Source: Orientia tsutsugamushi (GTDB lineage Bacteria > Pseudomonadota > Alphaproteobacteria > Rickettsiales > Rickettsiaceae). From it: a DNA stretch of 64,000 bases. This document shows positions 39,418-47,952 of the stretch, piece by piece; position 1 is the first letter of the stretch; each line of letters begins with the position of its first letter. The notes under the pieces were generated by a model. That model did not search any database, was not told the origin of the DNA, and saw nothing but the letters and a program-made list of their open reading frames with translations. Where the stretch lies: NCBI RefSeq assembly GCF_900327275.1, contig NZ_LS398548.1, positions 744,001-808,000 of the forward strand, in the 5' to 3' direction. The position numbers were made by a program, and so were the translations under genes.

Positions 39418-40968
39418 TTGGGTAAAAAAATGTCTCAGCTTTGGAATGATAATAATAATGACATAAAGGGAGTAATACCTAAAATGTCGCCTCAGGATCG
39501 AAAAAATATAATGGATGTGTTATTGCAAAATCAGCAAAAACAACAAAAACTAGAAAAGAGCAAATGGCTAAAATCATTGCTTAAAGCAATATTGTTGCAG
39601 TTAACACGATTGATTTATGGTATAGGTAATGCTGTAGATAGCTTTATTAGTTTTATTATTAACTCAAAAGGTACAGCAAAAAATATTGTAGTTCAGACTG
39701 CAAGAGGGCCAATATTGTTTGGAGTTTGGGTCATGATTATTTTTATTGTAGTAGGTGGTTTATGGAGTGCATTAGCTCCACTTGACAGTGCTGCAGTAGC
39801 TGTTGGAACTGTGATATCAAGTACTGAAAATAAAATTATACAGCATCAGGAAGGTGGTATTGTTAAAGAAATTTTTGTTAAACAAGGTGATTACGTTAAG
39901 ACAGGTGATCCTATAATAGCATTGGACGATACTAAAATTAGAGCTAGTGTAGAAATTAAGCTAGGTCAATATAGAACATTATTAGCTAATCAGGCTAGGT
40001 TAACTGCTGAACTAGAGCAACAAGAAGAAATAATATTTTCTGAATTTTTGGTTAATAATAACCATATACCAGAAGTAGCAAAAATAATGTCAATTCAGCA
40101 GCATCTATTTCAAGCAAGAAAGAAAGGCTTAAATGCAAGAATCATGCAATTTGAAAAAAGAATTGATTCTTTAGAAGCTAAAGTAGTAGCATCTAAAAAG
40201 CAGCTTGAGTATGTTAGAAAGCTTATTAAAAACGCTGAAAGCCTAATTGCTCAAGGTTTTGGACAAAAAACAGAGCTGGATAAATTGTTGGTTGAAGAAT
40301 CAAGCTTGGTAGGTAATATCATAATTACTGAACTTGAGATAAACAGTACTCAGCAAGATATCGAACGAACAAAGTCTGAAGCAATAGATCGTACATTATC
40401 TGAACTTAAAGAAGTTGAACATGCTGTCATTGAAGCTCAAGAAAGCTATAACTCTTTGATTGATATATTAAGCAGAACCTTAGTAAAATCTCCAGTTGAT
40501 GGTATAATTAAGGTTTTGGATGTTAATACTCAAGGTGGAGTTATTGGATCTGGACAAAGGATTGCAGAAATTACACCTAGTAATGATTCCCTGATAATTA
40601 AAGCTAAAATTCCTCAAAAGAATATTGATTCAGTTAAGGTAGGATTGAAGGCTAAAATAAGATTTGGTGCTTTCAAATATAGAACTACACCAGTGTTTAC
40701 TGGGAGGGTAGTGCTAGTATCGCCTGATACAGTTCAAGATCAACAATCAGCAATGCAGTTTAATAATGCAATGATAGGTGATACTTTTTATATTGCTAAA
40801 ATAGAAATAGATATGGATGAATTTAATAAAGTAGCAAAAGTTAAAAATTTAAAACTATTTCCAGGAATGCAAGCTGATATTCAAATTATTACTGGTACTA
40901 GAACTTTATTAAGATACTTGCTTGATCCAATAACTGATAACATGTTTAGAGCATTTACTGAGAAATAA
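39418..40968 (+). CDS. type I secretion membrane-fusion protein (HlyD family)
   Basis: It has 516 residues. One TM helix (about 99-120, FGVWVMIIFIVVGGLWSAL), a biotinyl-lipoyl-like domain (IIQHQEGGIVKEIFVKQGDYV), a long coiled coil (about 200-345) and a C-terminal beta-barrel (IIKAKIPQKNIDSVKVGLKA). The N-terminal about 95 residues before the TM are longer than usual for the PrtE group. It bridges the ABC transporter and a TolC-like channel, which is not in this window. The reading frame is open from a TTG at 39418; the ATG at 39430 (MSQLWNDNNND) is a likelier start. Confidence 0.92.
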   Translation: MGKKMSQLWNDNNNDIKGVIPKMSPQDRKNIMDVLLQNQQKQQKLEKSKWLKSLLKAILLQLTRLIYGIGNAVDSFISFIINSKGTAKNIVVQTARGPILFGVWVMIIFIVVGGLWSALAPLDSAAVAVGTVISSTENKIIQHQEGGIVKEIFVKQGDYVKTGDPIIALDDTKIRASVEIKLGQYRTLLANQARLTAELEQQEEIIFSEFLVNNNHIPEVAKIMSIQQHLFQARKKGLNARIMQFEKRIDSLEAKVVASKKQLEYVRKLIKNAESLIAQGFGQKTELDKLLVEESSLVGNIIITELEINSTQQDIERTKSEAIDRTLSELKEVEHAVIEAQESYNSLIDILSRTLVKSPVDGIIKVLDVNTQGGVIGSGQRIAEITPSNDSLIIKAKIPQKNIDSVKVGLKAKIRFGAFKYRTTPVFTGRVVLVSPDTVQDQQSAMQFNNAMIGDTFYIAKIEIDMDEFNKVAKVKNLKLFPGMQADIQIITGTRTLLRYLLDPITDNMFRAFTEK

Positions 40969-40974
40969 AAAATG

Positions 40975-41580
40975 CCTTTGTATGCCTTTTATTAAGAAGT
41001 AAAGGTTTTATAGGATGAATTACTTTTTCTTTCATGTTAGAGCTGATTTTTAAAATTGGCTCTAACCCTTGGTTAGCAAGTAAGGTAGCGAGTTTTTTTA
41101 CTAATAAATCTACTGTCAGCAAATATGCATCATTTAAGTTTGAGTACTAAATATTTTACTACTGTTCTATCATTAACGTTACCAGTAGTTAGAGCAAAAC
41201 TCACAATCTATTCTTGATGGTTAAAACTATATGCAGCTTACATTCAAAAACCATCCTGTAGAACTCTTACCAATCAGAGCTATATTTTGAAATGTTTTAT
41301 GCTTATAAATTCTCGAATTATCATACAAGAAGCTTTGTTGAATCAATATAATATTTTTCTGTTTTTTTGGCTGATAAAGATTGTAATAATAGTAGCATCT
41401 TCATAAATGTCATAGAGCCATCAACTCTATAAATCTGTTATAGCTTACTATCTTTGAAAGGTCCTTTCTATAATCTTGACTTAGGCAATATAAATAAAAA
41501 TCTTTAAACATATGATAATGATTTAATTGGAACATTACCATTATTGTAATAATTTCCGATAAGCTTATGTTACAACTTAT
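40975..41580 (-). pseudogene. ancient IS982-like transposase remnant
   Basis: Heavily mutated minus-strand frames keep IVSFALTTGNVNDRTVVKYL, LLTVDLLVKKLATLLANQGL and SNMKEKVI. The first corresponds to the G-E-I-x-S-x-K-x-T-x-GN-x-D motif of IS982 transposases. It differs clearly from the other IS982 copies, so it is an older lineage. There are no intact ends. Confidence 0.55.
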
Positions 41581-41599
41581 TTTACGCTTTTGTATAGTA

Positions 41600-41880
41600 T
41601 TTGGTAGGTAAATTTAGATAAGGTGAATTAATCTTACTGGTGAAAGTCCAGTTATAAAAGGAGAAGCTAGCTCCACCATATAGAGAGTCTTGTGCAGCTG
41701 AAGTTAACGACAGTAGTAAAGCATAGACAGTGAAACACTCGAGCTGAAACCAAATGGTAACCGTGATAGCCATGAAAATATGATGTAGTGGAAGCTGATA
41801 TGCTCTACCACATAGTAGCAAAAGAAGATTGGATGTGTCAAACTAGTGAAAATTCAAAAATTTTCAACTATCTGTGTCAC
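41600..41880 (+). ncRNA. group II intron domain I remnant, copy 1
   Basis: CTTACTGGTGAAAGTCCAGT (a hairpin with a GNRA-like loop) is followed by AGTCTTGTGCAGCTGAAG, GACAGTAGTAAAGC, GACAGTGAAACA and AATGGTAACCGTGATAGCC, the conserved core of bacterial group II intron domain I. It is shared with 63494-63670. Downstream it is cut by an IS630 element at 41999, so no complete ribozyme remains. Confidence 0.7.
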
Positions 41881-41998
41881 AGGCATCAGCGAGTTTGTAA
41901 AGATTAATGATACAACTTGAGAAATCTTTATAATTCTTAACTTAATTAAGTAAGTATTCAAAGTATAAGTGCTGAAACATGAGTCTTTGGAGATAGTA

Positions 41999-42914
41999 TA
42001 TAGTCATTTACAATGAGGTTTGAGCATAAAAAAAGAGACAATAGCATCATAAGATTTAACAAATTAAGTAATTTGATGTCTAATCCACAGCTTAATATTA
42101 GCCCAAAACTTCTCTATCGGATTTAAATCTGGAGAATAAGGTGGCAAAAAAATAACTATACAACCAACAGGCTCTATTAAGTTTTGTTTGATTTATGAAA
42201 TGCTGCATTATCCATTACTACGAACTGAGCAGGCTTTAATTCCTTAATTAATAACTGCTACACCTAAGCTTCAAATAATCTTGTATTACACGAACCATTG
42301 AATATCATAGGTGCGATTGATTTATTATTAACATAACCAGCTATAGTATTTGTACGTTCATAATATTTACCACTCTTTTTGCTGCTCACATGAGTTCCTT
42401 TTTTGCTCCACCATCTATCCTTGCATATGGACATTCCAATTCCACTTTCATCTATGTATACTAAGTTTTTCTTGAGTATAGAACTTATCACTTGTTGATA
42501 TTTTTCTCTTATTTCTGGTTTTGCTTCCATGTAGGTCAACGTTTTTTTTATAACTATAGCCAAATTTTTTCATGTAATAACTTGCTCCTCTTATTGAAAT
42601 TTTAAAATGCTTTCCCACTTGTGCAAGAGTTACATTTGGATTTAGCAAAACGTATTTTTCAAATTCTATCTTATCTATTTTTTCCTTTTTTGCCATGGCG
42701 TGATCTTTCTTTATAATGACCTTCTGATTTATATCTTTTATACCAATTTCTTACTGTGTTTTCTGCTATATCAAATTTTACTGAGGTAGCATTACAACTT
42801 TTTCCTCGATTAACACATTTCATTACTTTATCTTGAAAGTCTTGGCTATATGATTTTGGCATTTTCTTTTCAGGATATTATATGCAAACTTCATTGTAAT
42901 TGTAAATGACTATA
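41999..42914 (-). mobile_element. IS630-family insertion sequence (complete ends, broken transposase)
   Basis: The ends are TATAGTCATTTACAATGAGG at 41999 and, inverted, TGTAAATGACTATA ending at 42914, both within TA as expected for this family. It is inserted between group II intron sequence and a tra-like scrap. MITE-C at 43222 is an internally deleted derivative. Confidence 0.85.
42060..42862 (-). pseudogene. IS630-family transposase in several frames
   Basis: Pieces in order: HTH part MPKSYSQDFQDKVMKC and AENTVRNWYKRYKSEGHY (42862-42671); linker LAQVGKHFKISIRGASYYMK (42696-42550); catalytic part NLVYIDESGIG (first Asp) to NGSCNTRLFEA (42563-42264), then QFVVMDNAAFHKS (second Asp) and FLPPYSPDLNPIEKFWANIK (Glu box). 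Frame changes fall at A-runs (near 42690 and 42545-42552), which suggests slippage. Two stops after LFEA show real decay. Confidence 0.82.
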
Positions 42915-43012
42915 ATGAAGCTTCTAACCTTGGAGTCACGTTTTTTTGACTATAATTATTTGATGTTGGTTTAGCAGGTGCAGTTTTTTCTTTACTGGGA
43001 TTTCATTTTGAT
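42915..43012 (-). pseudogene. unidentified coding scrap shared with 56690-56790
   Basis: The minus strand reads EIPVKKKTAPAKPTSNNYSQ and KNVTPRLEA, then is cut by the IS630 end. The same peptide, with small changes, lies upstream of the Ti-type traA remnant at 56.7 kb. It lies next to a traD_Ti-like gene here. I do not recognise the family. Confidence 0.4.
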
Positions 43013-43052
43013 ATATTCTTGCCTGATTTTTTTATCTTTCTGAATTACTAAT

Positions 43053-43214
43053 ATGGCAAATCTTATGCAGCAAAAAATTACTCTCCAACAAAAAAAGGCT
43101 AAGCTAATCATGGATGAGGTTAATCTCAAAATTAAAGAACGTAAAATGCGTACTCAGCGTCTTATCGAAATGAGTGGATTAGTTGCTAAGGCTAAGCTTA
43201 ATCACTTATCATAA
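43053..43214 (+). CDS. small Ti-type TraD-like conjugation protein
   Basis: It has 53 residues: MANLMQQKITLQQKKAKLIM, a highly charged helix, then RTQRLIEMSGLVAKAKLNHL. This fits the short TraD of Ti-type relaxosomes, which sits next to traA (R-x-R-K-x-R-x-x-R-x-L-I-x-x-G-x-L). The length is a little short. MITE-C begins 8 bp after the stop. Probably a RAGE remnant. Confidence 0.5.
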   Translation: MANLMQQKITLQQKKAKLIMDEVNLKIKERKMRTQRLIEMSGLVAKAKLNHLS

Positions 43215-43221
43215 AATACTT

Positions 43222-43326
43222 TATAGTCATTTACAATGAAGTTTGCGTATAAAATATCATGTTGGTAAATTTTATGATGCTATTGTCGCTTTTTTCTATG
43301 CTCAAACCTCATTGTAAATGACTATA
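43222..43326. mobile_element. MITE-C (IS630-derived, 105 bp)
   Basis: Both termini are TATAGTCATTTACAATGA. About 60 bp from one IS630 end (to ATAGCATCATAA-A-TTTA) are joined directly to about 40 bp from the other end (GAAGTTTGC-TATAA-ATATC). It has no coding capacity. The parent element lies 308 bp away. Confidence 0.9.
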
Positions 43327-43344
43327 TTAGTTTCTCTGGATACA

Positions 43345-43378
43345 CAACCGTACGTGATGCTTTGGCATCATACGGCTC
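43345..43378 (-). ncRNA. group II intron domain V
   Basis: On the minus strand GAGCCGTATGATGCC-AAA-GCATCACGTACGG forms the hallmark 34-nt hairpin of domain V: GAGCCGTA start, AAA-containing loop, GTACGG close. The following bases could be domain VI and the 3' splice end, cut near the MITE-C terminus. It is in the opposite orientation to the domain I remnant at 41.6 kb, so either an inversion took place or two copies are involved. Confidence 0.75.
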
Positions 43379-43434
43379 AAGCTTCTTTAAGCTCAATTTC
43401 TGTTGAACATATTTAATATGTAAGCAAACGTTGT

Positions 43435-44218
43435 AAACGCCAGATTAGGATAAGTGGAAATATGAAATGTAGAGAATAAAAGGTATACAAAGAGAGAATG
43501 TAAGGATTTTAAAAATTATTATCTATATTACTTGAGTTATAAGTATAAAAGATACTTTTGCTTACCAAGCTATAGTAGAATAATACAACTGTGGCCTAGA
43601 ATGTTGCTGCCATTAGTTGTATTAATGCATTATCTGAAAGGAGAAGAGACTGGTATATATCACATCGATTCTACAAAGTTAGCAATTTGTCATAATAAAC
43701 GTACCTCCAGCAATAGAGTTTTTAACAAAATTTCTAAAATTGGTAAAAGTAGTTATGGCTCATTCTTAGACTTTAAGTTACATCTTATAATCAATAATAA
43801 AGGCGAAATAATGTCAATTAAAATTACTAAAGGCAATAAAAGCGACCTATCTGTATCTTCAGTTTTTTCTAAAGGCTTATCTGGTAAATTGTTTAGTGAT
43901 AAAGCTTACATATCTAAAGAGTTATTTCATCAACTGTTGACCAATGGTTTACGTTTATTTACTAATCTTCGTAAAGATATGAAAACATATTTATTGGACA
44001 TGCAAGATAATCGGTTATTAAATAAACGTTCTTTAATTGAGTCTGTCTTTAATGTACAAAAAAACATATGCTTTTAGAGCATACTAGACACCGTTCTCAT
44101 CTTAATTTCTTTGTTCATATAAAATTGCTTCTCTTGCTAGTTATTCTATCTCTAAACTTAATTCCAATCTTATCTCTTCTTCTTCTCCTGACTCCTTATC
44201 CTAAAATTGACGTTTTGA
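43435..44218 (+). mobile_element. IS982-family insertion sequence, copy 3 (internally deleted)
   Basis: The termini are AAACGCCAGATTAGGATAAG (43435) and CTTATCCTAAAATTGACGTTT ending about 44218. Most of the transposase N-terminus is deleted after GAGAATGTAAGGATTTTAAA. The C-terminal two thirds (43532-44060) keep HIDSTKLAICHNKR, NKSDLSVSS, LFSDKAYISKEL and KRSLIESVFNV, with a frameshift afterwards (VQKNICF instead of VLKKHM). Confidence 0.85.
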
Positions 44219-44722
44219 AAGCAATAACTGCAGATAAGCTATATGTAATGATACAAAGTTATCAGGAAAGCATAATATAGTAAATCCGTACGTTACGTTT
44301 GATGTTGCGCGTGATTCAGAGATAACTAAACTACTGTACCCTAACTTGATCCTACCTTAGGGAGACCAGAGATATTGCAATATTTCTTTGTTACACGATA
44401 CAGAGTTGTGTGTATTTTGTTTTAAAAAAATTTTTCTATAATATTAAGTGCTTTTCCTTTTTTCATATAGGAGATTTTTAACATAACTCTCAAAAAATAT
44501 CTTTCTATCAGAGGTAAAATAAGAGCTATAGAGATAAAATATGTATAATATTAAAGCATGTTTTGTTTATTCTATTCTGTCGTTACAAGCAATGCATTAT
44601 TCACTTTTATAATAAGTTATGTATTTGATTGATAATAAATTTTATTATTTATCATAATTGACTTGAATAAATAAATTCCTATGATAATAATTGCTAAGAT
44701 TTAATTCTTCAAACTATAAAGA
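44219..44722. other. intergenic region upstream of tlc
   Basis: 44270-44400 (AATCCGTACGTTACG..., GGGAGACCAGAGATATTGCAA) looks unlike its AT-rich surroundings. It could be further group II intron decay, but I cannot place it. The remainder is non-coding, with a likely promoter region before 44723. Confidence 0.35.
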
Positions 44723-46255
44723 ATGACCCCTTACTATTTATTGTGCTATCTTCTTTCATGGGCTACAATTAGAAGCTCTATTTCTTTTAATCTCAGTAAA
44801 ATATTTAATCATGTATGGCCAGTACATCGATGTGAACTGCCAAGGTTTTTACTAATGACCGCCCTAATGTTTTGCATACTTTTGATTCAAAATTTAATTA
44901 GAGCTTTAAAAGATAGTATAGTACTTACTATGATTGGTGCTGAAACAACTTCTTTTTTGAAAATCTGGGGTGTATTACCAGCAGCATGCTTAATGACAAT
45001 AATTTATATTAAATTAGTCAGTGTTGTTAAGAATGAAAAAGTATTTTACATCATATTATTAACATTTTTAACATTTTTTTTTGCTTTTGGATTTATTATT
45101 TTTCCAAACCACCAATACTTACATTTAAATGATCAAAGCATTCAAGCTCTAGTTTCTAAATTTCCACATTTTCGCTGGATTATCTTAATGTTTGCAAAAT
45201 GGAGCTTTTCACTTTTTTATATTATTTCTGAATTATGGCCTAATGCTGTTTTTGCGCTATTATACTGGCAATTTGTTAATATGGTAACTACAGTTGAGCA
45301 GTCAAGAAGATTTTATGTTTTATTTAGCTTATTTGGCCAAACTGGGTTATATATTTCTGGTACACTGATATCCTTTTTACCATCAATGAGTAACTACTTT
45401 ATTACTCATTATGATTTACAATGCAGTAAAACTACTGTTTATATTCAAATTGTAATATCTATTGTTCTACTACTAGGTAGTCTTTCTATGCTTATTTTTG
45501 CAATATTAAACGCTTACATAATTAAAATTGATGATGTGAGTTTTAAGTTTAAGTCTAATAAAATGTCAATATTAGATGGCATAAAAACAGCACTTGAATC
45601 TAGATATATTAGGCTTATTATTACATTATTAATATGTTATGGCATAGCTATTAATTTAGTTGAGGCGCCTTGGAAGTATAAAGCTGCTACTTTATATCAA
45701 ACTCCAGAAGAATATAATGCTTTTGTTGGTTCTTATTTAAGCTATACTGGTATTTGTACTATATTGTTTGTTTTAGTTGGATCAAATATTGTGCGATATT
45801 TTGGATGGAAAACGGCAGCAATGATTACTCCAATTATGTTATTTTCAACAGGGACAATATTCTTTATAACTTCAAGCTTTAATACTTCATTTCCTTTGTT
45901 TGAGCTAATCTGCCCTGCAATTGATCCACTGAGTATAGCAATTACCACTGGGGCAACATTAAATATTCTAACTAAGTCTAGTAAATATACTTTCTTTGAC
46001 TCAACTAAAGAAATGGCATATGTTCCTCTTGATAATGAGTTAAAAAGTAAAGGTAAAGCTACAGCTGACGTAATGGGAATAAAACTCGGTAAATCTGCTA
46101 GCGCATTAATTCAATCATTAACTTTTACACTTATTCCTACTGCTACTTACCAATCTATAACTCCTTATTTAATGTTTATATTTATAATAATATGTATAGT
46201 ATGGATGTGGGTAATTAAAGAATTAAACAAAGAATATTTAAAGTTAATTAGCTAA
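44723..46255 (+). CDS. tlc: ATP/ADP translocase 1
   Basis: It has 510 residues and about 12 TM helices. VHRCELPRFLLMTALMFCIL, then LIRALKDSIVLTMIGAETTS and FLKIWGVLPAACL are the family's N-terminal signature. The later motif FFDSTKEMAYVPLDNELKSK with GKATADVMGIKLGKSA is diagnostic. By family it exchanges bacterial ADP for host ATP, or imports other nucleotides. The ATG at 44723 gives a longer N-terminus than usual; an internal start is possible. A second tlc follows 152 bp later. Confidence 0.94.
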   Translation: MTPYYLLCYLLSWATIRSSISFNLSKIFNHVWPVHRCELPRFLLMTALMFCILLIQNLIRALKDSIVLTMIGAETTSFLKIWGVLPAACLMTIIYIKLVSVVKNEKVFYIILLTFLTFFFAFGFIIFPNHQYLHLNDQSIQALVSKFPHFRWIILMFAKWSFSLFYIISELWPNAVFALLYWQFVNMVTTVEQSRRFYVLFSLFGQTGLYISGTLISFLPSMSNYFITHYDLQCSKTTVYIQIVISIVLLLGSLSMLIFAILNAYIIKIDDVSFKFKSNKMSILDGIKTALESRYIRLIITLLICYGIAINLVEAPWKYKAATLYQTPEEYNAFVGSYLSYTGICTILFVLVGSNIVRYFGWKTAAMITPIMLFSTGTIFFITSSFNTSFPLFELICPAIDPLSIAITTGATLNILTKSSKYTFFDSTKEMAYVPLDNELKSKGKATADVMGIKLGKSASALIQSLTFTLIPTATYQSITPYLMFIFIIICIVWMWVIKELNKEYLKLIS

Positions 46256-46407
46256 TATGCACTAGATATACTTATTTACCATTACTTTTATAGTTTAATA
46301 CTATAAAACACCAATTTTAGTCGAATATATCTTATAATTTTGATTTTATTTGTTATGTGTTAAAAGTGAATTTTCTTCTTATTGCTTTATCAAATTGATT
46401 CAATATA

Positions 46408-47952
46408 ATGCAAAAAACTAACATTTTAAAAAGATTGACAAAAGCTCTATGGCCAATAGAACTTCATGAAATGAAGCTATTTATGCCAATGGCTTTAATC
46501 ATATTTTGCCTATTATTTAACTTTAGTGCCTTAAGAGCAATAAAAGACAGCTTAGTTGTACCTGCAGTAGGAGCTGAAGTTATTAGCTTTTTAAAATTAT
46601 GGTTAGTGTTACCTTCAGCAATTATATTCACTTTAACATACGTTAAGTTATCTAATAGTTACTCGATGGAAAATATATTTTATATCATAGTAACATTTTT
46701 TTTAATATTCTTTTTACTATTTGCTTTTATTGTTTATCCAAATGAAATGTTATTACATCCATCAGAGGAGCTAATTAAAGAAGCAATATATAATTATCCG
46801 TATTTACAGTGGATTATTAGAATTTGCGGAAAATGGAGTTATGCTGTGATGTATATTATCTGCGAACTATGGAGTGTCGTAGTGATTAATCTGATGTATT
46901 GGCAATTTGCTAATAATATGTTTAATATTAAAGATGCCAAAAGGTTTTATCCAGCTTTAGGCATGATAGGTAATTTAGGGCTAATTGTTGCTGGTAATGT
47001 ATTAATAGCATGTGCCAATAATTCAGAAATCTCAATAGCATCAGATATGTTTGTAATCAATAGCGACTGTGCTAAAAATTCCGAAGCAATTTTTAAACAT
47101 ATTGTTATTGTTGTTACGATTTCTGGAATTATAGCGATTCTTACCTTTAAGTACTTAAATAACTTAGTATTAGGCAAAGCTGTTATAATGCATAACAAAG
47201 ATAATCTAATGAATAATCTTAAGCTATATAATCATGGCAGAACTAAATTATCTTTAAAAGATAGTATAAAGTTAATTTTAAGATCTGAATATATTAGTCG
47301 AATAGCAATTATGGTAATTTGCTATGGTTTATCAATAAATATTTTGGAAGGCCCATGGAAAGCTCAAATTAAAGAACTATATCCTACAACGCAGGAATAC
47401 ATTACTTTTATGGGCAAGTTTAATGTTGTTATGGGAATATCTTGTGTTATGTTTATGGGAATGAGTAGTAGTATATTACATAAATTTAATTGGTTATTTC
47501 CAGCTCTGATTACTCCTTTAATTATCGGAGTGACAGGTATAATATTTTTTCTGTTAATAATTACAGGAGAAACTGCAAGTGCAATTTTTAGCACTGTTGG
47601 TTATAGTCCTATTTATTTAGCTGTATTAGTTGGAGCATCGCAAAATATTTTAAGTAAATCAAGTAAATGTTCCTTATTTGATGCAACTAAAGAAATTGCA
47701 TATATTCCACTGGATGCTGAAACAAAAATCAAAGGAAAAGCTGCAGTTGAGGTAGTAGGAGCAAAACTTGGAAAATCAGGCGGAGCATTTATACAGTTTT
47801 TAATTTTAACATTGTATCCAGAATCAACCATTAGCTCTATCTCGGCAATTTTAATGGGAGTATTTATACTAGTAGTTTTAATTTGGTTAATTGACGTTGT
47901 AAACCTTTATCATAAATATGATGATTTACAACAATTTATGGAAAAGAAGTAA
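46408..47952 (+). CDS. tlc: ATP/ADP translocase 2
   Basis: It has 514 residues and is a diverged paralogue of the upstream gene. Signatures: LWPIELHEMKLFMPMALIIF, SALRAIKDSLVVPAVGAEVI and LFDATKEIAYIPLDAETKIK with GKAAVEVVGAKLGKSG. Its stop codon overlaps the next start (TAATG at 47950-47954), so it is translationally coupled to the 601-residue protein. The substrate could differ between the two copies. Confidence 0.94.
   Translation: MQKTNILKRLTKALWPIELHEMKLFMPMALIIFCLLFNFSALRAIKDSLVVPAVGAEVISFLKLWLVLPSAIIFTLTYVKLSNSYSMENIFYIIVTFFLIFFLLFAFIVYPNEMLLHPSEELIKEAIYNYPYLQWIIRICGKWSYAVMYIICELWSVVVINLMYWQFANNMFNIKDAKRFYPALGMIGNLGLIVAGNVLIACANNSEISIASDMFVINSDCAKNSEAIFKHIVIVVTISGIIAILTFKYLNNLVLGKAVIMHNKDNLMNNLKLYNHGRTKLSLKDSIKLILRSEYISRIAIMVICYGLSINILEGPWKAQIKELYPTTQEYITFMGKFNVVMGISCVMFMGMSSSILHKFNWLFPALITPLIIGVTGIIFFLLIITGETASAIFSTVGYSPIYLAVLVGASQNILSKSSKCSLFDATKEIAYIPLDAETKIKGKAAVEVVGAKLGKSGGAFIQFLILTLYPESTISSISAILMGVFILVVLIWLIDVVNLYHKYDDLQQFMEKK

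Noticed and set aside
41582-41821. A 79-codon minus-strand frame, also seen at 63438-63641
   Set aside because: Antisense to the group II intron domain I remnants; the shared peptide comes from the conserved RNA sequence.
46947-47831. Minus-strand frames inside tlc2
   Set aside because: Antisense shadows of a membrane protein gene.
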